From Paraburkholderia domus (GTDB lineage Bacteria > Pseudomonadota > Gammaproteobacteria > Burkholderiales > Burkholderiaceae): 54,435 nucleotides of DNA. The notes under the pieces are model-generated. The model saw only the letters and a program-made list of their open reading frames with translations, was not told the DNA's origin and did not search any database. Made by a program: the position numbers and the translations under genes. Shown here piece by piece: positions 42,338 to 50,486 of this stretch (within the stretch, counting starts at the first letter, position 1; the number at the start of each line of letters is the position of its first letter). The stretch is from assembly GCF_905220705.1 (NCBI RefSeq), contig NZ_CAJNAT010000041.1:1-54435 (forward strand). Direction: 5' to 3'.

Positions 42338-43025
42338 GTTGGCCTTTCCTTGATCTGACTCTTTGGCCTTTCCTTGAATTGTTATTGGTCTATTAGCGTT
42401 GCCCCTGTGCGGGGCGGCACCTACTTCTCTTTGCTGCTGCAAAGAGAAGTAGGCAAGAGAAAGCAGCTCAAACCGCTAACTTTTAAGCGGGTCCCCCGCG
42501 CAGTCGCGGTAGTGGTGCATCTGGAATCCGTGCTCTCGCACACTCCGCGGTAGTGACAAAGCAGTCATTCTTCCGGCGGCGCTGCGCGCGCCGAAGCGTA
42601 CTTCATAAAACCGACCACTACGGTTTCGCACTCGCGCTTCATCCGGCATTTTGCCGAGGCGAAGCCGATGGCTCCTACTGCATGCAAACGAGGCCCTTGG
42701 TTTCCCTCGCAGACCCATCCGCGCCGAGGCGAAGCCGATGGCCCCACCGCACCCAACCGAAGCCCCGGGTTTCCCATGCAGACCCGTCCGCGACGCACGC
42801 AGTGCGAAGTGGGCGCTGATGAGCCCTTTGTCACTAACGCCGAATGTGCGAGAGCACGGACTTCAGATGCACCACTACCGCAACTGCGCGGGGGACCCGC
42901 TTAAGAATCAGCGGTTTGAGCTGCTTTCTCTTGCCTACTTCTCTTTGCAGCAGCAAAGAGAAGTAGGTGCCGCCCCGCACAGGGGCAACGCTAATAGACC
43001 ACTAACAAAACAAGGAAAGGCCAAC
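42338..43025. repeat. Repeat element with ~200-bp inverted arms, copy 2
   Basis: The left arm (42338-42592) and right arm (42820-43025) repeat the arms of copy 1, including the 15-bp-stem hairpin at 42420-42453 and 42934-42967. The core between the arms is longer than in copy 1 and partly duplicated (GAGGCGAAGCCGATGGC occurs twice). Read against the arms, the core runs in the opposite direction to copy 1. No transposase is visible. It fills the gap between the SSB-like gene and a LysR gene. Confidence 0.9.
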
Positions 43026-43067
43026 ACCGTAAGCGCACAGAAAAAAGCGCCGCGCAGGCAAAAAACC

Positions 43068-43946
43068 TCATTTGCCCTGTCGAAGATACTCAACAAACCG
43101 ATCCGCGACCGGCTCCGAGTCGCCGCTTCTCCGCAAAAGCAAAACCTGCGACAAAAGCGTCTCGCCCTGCAAGGGCAAAAAGCAAACCCGCGGATCCTGC
43201 ACCTGCCGCAAGGTAAACGGCACCAACGCCACCCCCATCCCAAACCCGACCATCGTTACAACGGTCTGCCACAACCGCGCCTCATGGCGAATCAAAGGAC
43301 TAAAACCCGCCCCCACGCATTGCGCGATGATCAGATCGTGATAATGCGGCGACACCGTGCGCGGAAACAGAATGAACGGCTCCTGCGCCAACGCCCGCAG
43401 GTCGACCTTGCGCTTGCGCGCCAGCGGATGATCAACCGGTAAGCAACACAAAAACGGCTCGGAAAAAATCGGCGTCGAAACCACATCCGACGGAAAACTA
43501 CCCCAATGCGCGCAGCCCATGTCGATCTGCATCCGCTGGATCGCATACACCTGCTCGCTGGTGTTCATCTCCTTCAGGACAATTTCGACGCCCGGATAGT
43601 CAGCCTCGAAGCGGCTCACCGCCTGCGGCATACCGCGATACAACATCGAATTCACAAACCCGATCCGCAAGCGGCCAGCCAACCCGTGCGCCGATCGAAC
43701 CGTGATGCGTTCAGCCTCGCCAGCCTGCAGCAGCAAGCGGCGCGCTTCGCCAAGCAGCACCTGCCCAGCATTGGTCAGCGCGACCGTCTTGTTGGTGCGC
43801 GCGAGCAATTGCACCCCCAATTGCTCCTCGAACTTGCGAATGTCGAAACTGAGCGCCGGCTGCGAAATGAACAGGCGCTTGGCGGCGCGGCCGAAATGCA
43901 GTTCCTCGGCGACCGCCACGAAATAGCGTAATTGCTTCAGGTCCAT
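43068..43946 (-). CDS. LysR-family regulator of the acyl-CoA cluster
   Basis: This 292-residue LysR protein has helix-turn-helix ELHFGRAAKRLFISQPALSF and an effector-binding domain of the CbbR/CatR-like group (GLAGRLRIGFVNSMLYRGMP). It is divergent from the acyl-CoA dehydrogenase gene at 44056, with 109 bases between them that contain repeated TTATCG half-sites. It most likely controls the dehydrogenase / CoA-transferase / transporter genes. Confidence 0.93.
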   Translation of the reverse strand: MDLKQLRYFVAVAEELHFGRAAKRLFISQPALSFDIRKFEEQLGVQLLARTNKTVALTNAGQVLLGEARRLLLQAGEAERITVRSAHGLAGRLRIGFVNSMLYRGMPQAVSRFEADYPGVEIVLKEMNTSEQVYAIQRMQIDMGCAHWGSFPSDVVSTPIFSEPFLCCLPVDHPLARKRKVDLRALAQEPFILFPRTVSPHYHDLIIAQCVGAGFSPLIRHEARLWQTVVTMVGFGMGVALVPFTLRQVQDPRVCFLPLQGETLLSQVLLLRRSGDSEPVADRFVEYLRQGK

Positions 43947-44055
43947 GGCAGTCTCCGGTTCTTTTATCGATAAGCAACGTCTATCGTACCGGATAAAACT
44001 TGTATTAGACGTTTATCGAAACCGCTTCTATGCTGCTTCCATAAAGGAGACACGC
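43947..44055. promoter_or_regulatory. Divergent LysR control region
   Basis: This 109-base gap between lysR and the acyl-CoA dehydrogenase gene is AT-richer than its surroundings. It contains the palindrome TTATCGATAA (43964-43973) and further TATCG / TTTATCG copies. Spaced TTATC half-sites fit a LysR operator, but the exact binding sites are not resolved by eye. Confidence 0.55.
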
Positions 44056-45822
44056 ATGAGCGAAATCACCGCGCAGCCGGCACACGGCTCGTCCAATATT
44101 CCCGACAGCCGGGGCATCAACTTCTTCAGCAGCGATCCCGACCTCGCCCGTTTGCTCAAATTGCATCTCGGCGACGCGCTGTATCAGGAACTCGAAAGTC
44201 AGTTCGTTTCGTTAGGTCAGCGAGCGTCCGATGAACTCGACGTCTGGGCGCTGTCCGCCGACAAGAATCCGCCGCAATTGCGGCATCGCACGCGGCGCGG
44301 CGAAGCACTGCAAAGCATCGACAAGCATCCCGATTACGTCGCGCTCGAACGCGTGGCCTACGCAGAATTGGGGCTGGCGTCGATGAGCCATGACACCCGC
44401 GAAGGTAAGAAGGCGCCGCCGCCGCTGGTCAAATATGCGTTGACCTTTCTGTTCGTGCAGGCGGAATTCGGCCTGTGCTGTCCCGTCAGCATGACCGATT
44501 CGCTCACGCGTACGCTGCGCAAATTCGGCGCGCCCGAACTGGTCGCGCGATTTTTGCCGATGCTGGCGTCGCGCGATTTCGACACGCTCTTTCAGGGCGC
44601 CATGTTCATGACCGAACAGGCGGCGGGCTCGGACGTGGCCCGTATCGCGACGCGTGCAGCGCTCGAAACCGGTGTGAACGGTGAAGCAGTGTGGCATCTG
44701 TACGGCGACAAATGGTTCTGCTCGAACGCCGACGCCGATCTCGCGATGGTGCTCGCGCGCGTGGACAATGCGCCTGCCGGTATCAACGGTCTTGGGTTGT
44801 TCCTGCTGCCGAAGACCTTGCCGGACGGCTCGCGTAACAGCTATCGGATCGTGCGTCTGAAGGACAAGCTCGGCAGCCGTTCGATGGCGAGCGGCGAGAT
44901 CGTGCTGGAAGGAGCCGTGGCGTATCTGATCGGCGAAGTGGGGCGCGGCTTCCACCAGATGGCCGACATGATCAACATGTCGCGTCTGTCGAATGGCGTG
45001 CGTGCAGCGGGCTTGATGCGCCGCGCGCTGACCGAGGCGCTGCACATCGCGCGCAATCGTGAAGCGTTCGGCCGCAAGCTGATCGATATGCCGCTGATGC
45101 AGCGGCAGTTGCTCAAGATGATGCTGCCCGCGGAGCAGGCGCGTTCGATGTTCATGCAGATCGCCTTGCTGCTCGAAAAGGCCGACGCCGGCGATCGGCA
45201 GGCGGCGAAATGCGTGCGCATCCTCACGCCATTGATCAAATTCCGCGCGTGCCGCGATGCCCGCCGCGTGACAGGCGACGCGATGGAAGTGCGCGGCGGC
45301 ACCGGTTACATCGAAGAGTGGAGCGATGCACGTCTCGTGCGCGACGCGCATCTCGGTTCGATCTGGGAAGGCACCAGCAACATCGTCGCGCTCGACATCG
45401 CGCGCGCGGCGAAACGGGACGGCGCGCTCGAACCGCTGCGTACGTATCTGCAGGATCTGCTCGGCGCTGCGGGATTGCCAGCCGAGAGTCTCGAGATGCT
45501 TCGTTCTACCTTGACGCGCGCTTGCGATGCGCTTGCGAGCGTCGCCGAGTGCGGACGCGATGAATCGGTCCGGCAGGCGGGCACTGCCTTGTATCACGCG
45601 AGCACAGCGGTACTGATGGCTTGCGAAGGCGTGCGCCTCGCGCCGGATTTCCGGCGTCTCGCGCTGAGTCATCTGGTGTTGCGGCACAAGCTGTTGCCGT
45701 TCGATCCTCTCGACGTACAGGCGTCGCCGAATGAAAGCGACGTCATTGATGCACTGGTCAATGCCCGCAGCGTGACGCTCGATGAGGCGTTGCAACTGCT
45801 GCCGGCACGGAGCCCGCAATGA
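44056..45822 (+). CDS. Acyl-CoA dehydrogenase (AidB-like, large)
   Basis: This 588-residue FAD-dependent acyl-CoA dehydrogenase is longer than the ~385-residue basic enzymes, with an N-terminal AidB-like extension. Core signatures: MTEQAAGSDVARIATRAALE, the strand WFCSNADADLAMVLARVDNA, LGSRSMASGEIVLEGAVAYL, then GDAMEVRGGTGYIEEWSDAR and SIWEGTSNIVALDIAR near the end. The ATG at 44056 has AGGAGA upstream. The next gene, a CoA-transferase, overlaps its stop by 4 bases (ATGA), so both are one transcription unit that probably degrades an acyl-CoA thioester. Confidence 0.92.
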   Translation: MSEITAQPAHGSSNIPDSRGINFFSSDPDLARLLKLHLGDALYQELESQFVSLGQRASDELDVWALSADKNPPQLRHRTRRGEALQSIDKHPDYVALERVAYAELGLASMSHDTREGKKAPPPLVKYALTFLFVQAEFGLCCPVSMTDSLTRTLRKFGAPELVARFLPMLASRDFDTLFQGAMFMTEQAAGSDVARIATRAALETGVNGEAVWHLYGDKWFCSNADADLAMVLARVDNAPAGINGLGLFLLPKTLPDGSRNSYRIVRLKDKLGSRSMASGEIVLEGAVAYLIGEVGRGFHQMADMINMSRLSNGVRAAGLMRRALTEALHIARNREAFGRKLIDMPLMQRQLLKMMLPAEQARSMFMQIALLLEKADAGDRQAAKCVRILTPLIKFRACRDARRVTGDAMEVRGGTGYIEEWSDARLVRDAHLGSIWEGTSNIVALDIARAAKRDGALEPLRTYLQDLLGAAGLPAESLEMLRSTLTRACDALASVAECGRDESVRQAGTALYHASTAVLMACEGVRLAPDFRRLALSHLVLRHKLLPFDPLDVQASPNESDVIDALVNARSVTLDEALQLLPARSPQ

Positions 45823-47039
45823 CCGAACACGTGAACAACGGGATGCAAACCACGCAGAACACGCTAGGCGCGTTGCAAGGCATCAAAGTCGTCGACCTCA
45901 GCCGCGTGCTCGGCGGCCCATACTGCACGCAGGCACTAGCCGATCACGGCGCCCAGGTCATCAAGCTGGAGCCCCCCGACGGCGACGAAACGCGCGGCTG
46001 GGGGCCGCCGTTTTACGGTGACACCGCGTGGTACTTCGCAGGCGTCAACCGCAACAAGCAGGGCATCGCGGTCGATCTGTCATGCGAAGAAGGGCGGGAC
46101 ATTCTGTGGAAACTGCTCGAAGACGCTGACGTGTTGGTGGAAAACTTCAAGCCCGGCACGCTCGCGCGGTGGGGCATGGACTACGAGCGCGATTTGCGCG
46201 AGCGTTTCCCGAAGCTGATTCATTGCGCGGTATCGGGCTTCGGTCCCGACGGCCCGCTCGGCGGCTTGCCCGGCTACGACGCCGCGATTCAGGCGATGAC
46301 CGGCTTGATGAGCGTGAACGGTGAACGTGACGGACCGGCGACGCGTGTCGGCTTGCCGGTCGTCGACATGGTGACCGGTTTGAATGCGCTGGCCGGCATT
46401 CTGCTGGCGCTGGCGGAGCGCACGAAAAGCGGGCGCGGCCAATCCATCGATATCGCGCTGTACGACTGCGGTGTGTCGCTCCTGCATCCGCATCTGCCGA
46501 ACTATTTCGGCTCGGGCAATACGCCCCAGCGCAGCGGCAACGCGCATCCGAACATCACGCCTTACGACAGTTATCGCACCGCGACAGCGCCGATCTTTCT
46601 CGCCGTCGGCAACGACCGGCAGTTCGCGCGCCTGTGTGCGCATCTCGGCGCGCCGGAACTGGCGGACGATCCGCGCTACGTGGATAACCGCAGCCGCTGC
46701 GCCCATCGCGAGCCGCTGAAGGCCGCGCTCGAAAATTTGCTTGTCTCACACGACTGCGAGCCGCTCGCGCAGGCATTGATCAATGCAGGTGTGCCGTGCG
46801 GGCCGGTGCAAACCGTCGACGTCGTCGCGCGCCATCCGCATACGCGGCATCGCGGCATGGTGATCGAGATGGGTGAGTACCGCGGCACGGCGTCGCCGAT
46901 CAAGTTGTCGCGCACGCCGGCCACGTATCGCAGTGCGCCGCCGACGCTTGGCGGCGACACACGCGATGTGCTCGATGCACTGGGCATCGACGCTGTAACC
47001 CAGCAGCGTTTGCTCGAAGCGGGCGTACTGAAAGCCTAG
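45819..47039 (+). CDS. Class III CoA-transferase (CaiB/BaiF family)
   Basis: This 406-residue enzyme transfers CoA between carboxylic acids. The family core is clear: GIKVVDLSRVLGGPYCTQAL, HGAQVIKLEPPDGDETRGWG, ENFKPGTLARWGMDY and the catalytic Asp154 in PGYDAAIQA. It overlaps the acyl-CoA dehydrogenase gene (ATGA) and is followed by an MHS transporter gene after 76 bases. Together they suggest uptake of an organic acid, CoA activation and oxidation. Substrate unknown. Confidence 0.94.
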   Translation: MTEHVNNGMQTTQNTLGALQGIKVVDLSRVLGGPYCTQALADHGAQVIKLEPPDGDETRGWGPPFYGDTAWYFAGVNRNKQGIAVDLSCEEGRDILWKLLEDADVLVENFKPGTLARWGMDYERDLRERFPKLIHCAVSGFGPDGPLGGLPGYDAAIQAMTGLMSVNGERDGPATRVGLPVVDMVTGLNALAGILLALAERTKSGRGQSIDIALYDCGVSLLHPHLPNYFGSGNTPQRSGNAHPNITPYDSYRTATAPIFLAVGNDRQFARLCAHLGAPELADDPRYVDNRSRCAHREPLKAALENLLVSHDCEPLAQALINAGVPCGPVQTVDVVARHPHTRHRGMVIEMGEYRGTASPIKLSRTPATYRSAPPTLGGDTRDVLDALGIDAVTQQRLLEAGVLKA

Positions 47040-47115
47040 CCGTAAACACGCAGTTTTCCGGTGACGGCACGAAGAAGCCGCGCCATCCAGAAGAACGACC
47101 TTGGAGACGAAAGAC

Positions 47116-48429
47116 ATGAATCGCGAGCCAGACGACCACGCCGCAGGGCGGCAACCCACCCGCGCCGCAGCAGCGGCATTTGTGGGCACCACGATCGAGT
47201 GGTACGACTTTTACATTTACGCCACCGCTTCGGCGCTGATTTTCGGCAAGCTGTTCTTTCCGGGTAGCGACCCATTCTTCGCGACGCTGGCTTCGTTCGG
47301 CACCTTTGCGGTGGGGTTCTTCGCGCGTCCGTTCGGCGGCCTCGTGTTCGGCCACCTCGGCGACCGCATCGGTCGCAAGAAGGCGCTCGTGGCGACGCTG
47401 GCGATCATGGGCATCGGCACGGTCGGCATCGGCTTCCTGCCGACGTATGCGAGTGCCGGCGTGTGGGCGCCGGTGTTGCTGGTGCTGCTGCGCGTCGCGC
47501 AGGGCATCGCGATCGGCGGCGAGTGGGGCGGCGCGGTGCTGATGGCAAGCGAACATGCGCCGCAGGGACGGCGTACTTTCTTCGCTTCGTTTGCGCAGCT
47601 CGGCAGTCCGGCGGGGTTGATCCTGTCGCTGCTTGCGTTTCGCGCGGTGGCGTCGATGGATAAAGACGCGTTTCTCAGCTGGGGCTGGCGCCTGCCGTTT
47701 CTCGCCAGCGCGGTGTTGCTGGTGGTGGGTTTGCTGATCCGCGCGGGTGTCGACGAATCGCCCGAATTCAAGGCGCTGAAAGCGCAACGGCGAGTCGCAG
47801 CGCTGCCGGTCGCCGAAGTTGTGCGCGACGCGTGGCGCACGGTGTTGCTATGTCTTGGCGCGAACGTGATCGGCGTCGCCGGTGCCTGGTTCGTCAATAC
47901 GTTCATGCTGAACTACACGACGCAGACGCTCGGGCTCGATCGTTCGCTGATTCTCGATTGCCTGTTCGTGGTGGCGTTTATTCAGTTGTTCACGCAACTG
48001 GGTTCCGGGTGGTTTGCGCAACGAATCGGTACTGGAAGGTTTTTGAAGGGTGCGGCAGCGTTGGCGATGCTTTCGCCTTATCCGATGTTCGCGCTTGTAT
48101 CGACCGGGCGCCCGGTGGCGATCGTGGTCGGCATCGCGCTGGCAGTGATGTGCATGTCGAGTTCTTACGCGGTGATGGCCGGTTTTATGTCGACTGCATT
48201 CCCGGTGCGAGTCCGGTATTCCGCTATTTCGTTGTCTTATCAGGTGTGCGCCGCACTGGCGGGCGGGTTGACGCCTTTGATCGGGACGTTGCTCGCGCAT
48301 CGATATCCCGGGGCATGGTGGCCGTTGGCGGTGTTTTATAGCTGCCTCGCCGGGGTCTCGCTGGTTTGTATCGGCACGTTGGAGCGCCGCAAGCGAGGCG
48401 CAGCGCACGGTATCGTCGAAGTGGCCTAG
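47116..48429 (+). CDS. MHS-family metabolite:proton symporter
   Basis: This 437-residue MFS transporter of the metabolite:H+ symporter family (like ShiA, ProP, KgtP) has about 12 helices. Its N-terminal family mark is FVGTTIEWYDFYIYATASAL, the loop 2-3 motif is GHLGDRIGRKKALV, and the second is GIAIGGEWGGAVLMASEHAP. I used the ATG at 47116 with GGAG nine bases upstream; the TTG at 47101 would be a five-residue extension. It lies downstream of the CoA-transferase and probably imports the acid used by that pathway. Confidence 0.93.
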   Translation: MNREPDDHAAGRQPTRAAAAAFVGTTIEWYDFYIYATASALIFGKLFFPGSDPFFATLASFGTFAVGFFARPFGGLVFGHLGDRIGRKKALVATLAIMGIGTVGIGFLPTYASAGVWAPVLLVLLRVAQGIAIGGEWGGAVLMASEHAPQGRRTFFASFAQLGSPAGLILSLLAFRAVASMDKDAFLSWGWRLPFLASAVLLVVGLLIRAGVDESPEFKALKAQRRVAALPVAEVVRDAWRTVLLCLGANVIGVAGAWFVNTFMLNYTTQTLGLDRSLILDCLFVVAFIQLFTQLGSGWFAQRIGTGRFLKGAAALAMLSPYPMFALVSTGRPVAIVVGIALAVMCMSSSYAVMAGFMSTAFPVRVRYSAISLSYQVCAALAGGLTPLIGTLLAHRYPGAWWPLAVFYSCLAGVSLVCIGTLERRKRGAAHGIVEVA

Positions 48430-48549
48430 ATTAAAGTGTGTAGCGCCCAGCCAGGCATAAACCCGCTATTTCGTGGTTAACAACATCCCGAATCCCCAAA
48501 AGCGTCCTAATATCAAGGCGAACTGAAAAACGACCAAGGGGAAGCCATC

Positions 48550-50058
48550 ATGTATCGCCATCGCTCGCTGGGTGTAGTGACAGGCGCGTCGCCGCTCGCC
48601 GGCGTCGACGTGTTGAGCAGGATGACTACCAGCTGGCGCCGGTCCGGTGCGGCCAAGCCATTCGATTTCGTCCTCGAACAGCAATCGTGGCAAGGACCGG
48701 TTTCGCCGGGCGCCGCAAGCGTGCCGTTCAAGATCCACGTGTTCGATACGATTCGCGCTTTCGAGAAACGCGGTGTCGACGCGATCGTCTTACCGTGCTT
48801 CCTCAGTCACACCTTCATCGACGAACTCTCGGCGAACGTGGCGTTACCGATCGCCAATCTCATGGCTGCGCTCCTCGCACATGTACGGCAAGCGTTTCCG
48901 TCGGTTCGCCGCGTCGGCGTGCTGACTTCCGACGCGATCCGCGGTAACGGTCTCTTCGAACGTTATTTCGACAGCGCGCAGTTCGACGTGCTGCATCCGC
49001 GTAACGAAGCGGGCGTCGATCGCGTAACGAGCGCCGTGTACGGCGACGAAGGCATCAAAAGCGGCCATCTGTACGGACGGCCGGTCGCGTTGCTGCGCGC
49101 GGCTTGCGCGGACCTCATTGGGCAAGGCGCTGAGATCATCCTGCCTGGGCTCGCCGAAATCGGTATGGTCGCGCGCGCGCTTGGCACGCTGGAGGTGCCG
49201 TTCGTCGATACGAGTCTGGTCTATGCGCGCTACGTCGCGGCGGCGCAATATTCGCAGCCGGAACGGCGTTTCAAGGTCGGCGTGCTGGGTGGTGTCGGCC
49301 CGGCGGCGACTGTCGATTTCATGGCGAAACTGGTGCGCAATACACCGGCCGCGCGCGATCAGGACCACATCAAGGTGATGGTCGAGCAGAATCCGCAGAT
49401 TCCGGATCGCACTGAAGCGCTGCTCGGCAACGGCGACGATCCGACACTCGCGCTCTATGCCGCCTGCAAGACGCTCGAAGAGGGCGGCGCCGATCTTATC
49501 GCGATTCCGTGCAATACGGCGCACGCGTTCGTTGAACGGATCCAGCCGTCGTTGACCATTCCGATCGTCAATATGCTGACCTGTACCGCCGATTATCTGC
49601 GCGAGGCATTCCCGAGCGTGCGCGAAGTCGGCGTGCTGGCCACCTCGGGCACGCTGGCGAGCGGCGTCTATGAGAAGGCGCTTGAAGCGTGCGGCTTGGT
49701 ACAAGTCGCGCCGGGCGATTCGGCACAGGCACGGTTGATGAACGGCATCTACGGGCCGTGTGGCGTCAAAGCCGGCTACACGTCAGGCGAATGCTATGAC
49801 GATGTCGCCGCAGCCGTGGACGATCTGCTCGCGCAAGGCGTGCAGGTGATCGTATTAGGCTGCACCGAGTTGCCGTTGCTGTTGCGCGGCACGACACTCG
49901 CGAGACCCGGCCTGCCGGTGGTGCGGCTGGTCGATCCGACCGATGTGCTGGCAAGACGCTGCGTGGCCTATGCGCTGGGTGGCAGAGAGGCGGCGTATGT
50001 GTTCGGTGCCGGGAGCGAGTGCGGTCGTGCATTCTCTGCGCGCGCCAGTGCGAGTTGA
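48550..50058 (+). CDS. Tandem-domain aspartate/glutamate racemase-like protein
   Basis: This 502-residue protein holds two fused Asp/Glu racemase domains. Residues 240-490 are a complete-looking domain with both catalytic cysteines (Cys321 in IPCNTAHAF and Cys438 in VLGCTELPLL) and the GVLGGVGPAATVDFMAKL entry motif. Residues 1-235 are a homologous but altered copy. It keeps Cys83 (LPCFLSHTFI), but the second cysteine position reads PGLAE instead of GCTE. So one site may be active and the other structural or regulatory. AAGGGG lies seven bases upstream of the ATG. It follows the MHS transporter after 120 bases with no terminator seen. Confidence 0.88.
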   Translation: MYRHRSLGVVTGASPLAGVDVLSRMTTSWRRSGAAKPFDFVLEQQSWQGPVSPGAASVPFKIHVFDTIRAFEKRGVDAIVLPCFLSHTFIDELSANVALPIANLMAALLAHVRQAFPSVRRVGVLTSDAIRGNGLFERYFDSAQFDVLHPRNEAGVDRVTSAVYGDEGIKSGHLYGRPVALLRAACADLIGQGAEIILPGLAEIGMVARALGTLEVPFVDTSLVYARYVAAAQYSQPERRFKVGVLGGVGPAATVDFMAKLVRNTPAARDQDHIKVMVEQNPQIPDRTEALLGNGDDPTLALYAACKTLEEGGADLIAIPCNTAHAFVERIQPSLTIPIVNMLTCTADYLREAFPSVREVGVLATSGTLASGVYEKALEACGLVQVAPGDSAQARLMNGIYGPCGVKAGYTSGECYDDVAAAVDDLLAQGVQVIVLGCTELPLLLRGTTLARPGLPVVRLVDPTDVLARRCVAYALGGREAAYVFGAGSECGRAFSARASAS

Positions 50059-50486
50059 AGCGTTGATCTCAACGCGCCGGCTAGAGCAATAGCGTTGGTG
50101 TCCGGTTTGTCCGATTTCGTTGCCCGCGAATCCGTGGAGCGCGCGGCGTGCCATGTGCGCGTGCCGCGCCATGCCTTGACGTCGGCATTCTCAGTGCCTG
50201 GACACTTGATCCGCTGCATGAAATGGACGTCCGTTTCCCAGAACGGACGCGGAGGGGCTATTGCCCTGGTTGCTCATATTGAAGTGCGGATTAGCGCGGC
50301 ACAGCAGGGTCTATTTTCAAGGAGGATGCCGTGCCGCCTTTTTGGGGCTTGCGCGGACGGAGTTTGAAACCCGGGGACGTATAACCTGGATATGTCGTGA
50401 TCGATCCGTGCGTTCGTTACTATCGAATCGAAACGTGTCGATTGGCCGGTGCGTCAGAGTGAGGACTGCAAATACGGAGTGTGAGA
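50059..50486. other. Upstream region of the large effector gene
   Basis: No gene is convincing in these 428 bases. Small hairpins lie at 50228-50249 (CGTCCGT / ACGGACG) and 50296-50337. The stretch should hold the promoter of the gene at 50487. I looked for hrp-box and TTCG-N16-TTCG elements without success. Confidence 0.45.
50296..50343 (+). terminator. Possible long-loop terminator
   Basis: GCGGCAC (50296-50302) can pair with GTGCCGC (50331-50337), followed by CTTTTT. The 28-base loop is long, so this may be a weak terminator for the racemase transcript or coincidence. Confidence 0.35.

Noticed and set aside
42651..43442. 263-codon frame from repeat copy 2 into the antisense of a LysR gene
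   Set aside because: Same artefact as at copy 1; the LysR gene on the minus strand is well supported.
44212..45819. 535-codon minus-strand open frame opposite the acyl-CoA dehydrogenase gene
   Set aside because: Same reason: shadow of a well-conserved gene, no family motifs and no ribosome-binding site.
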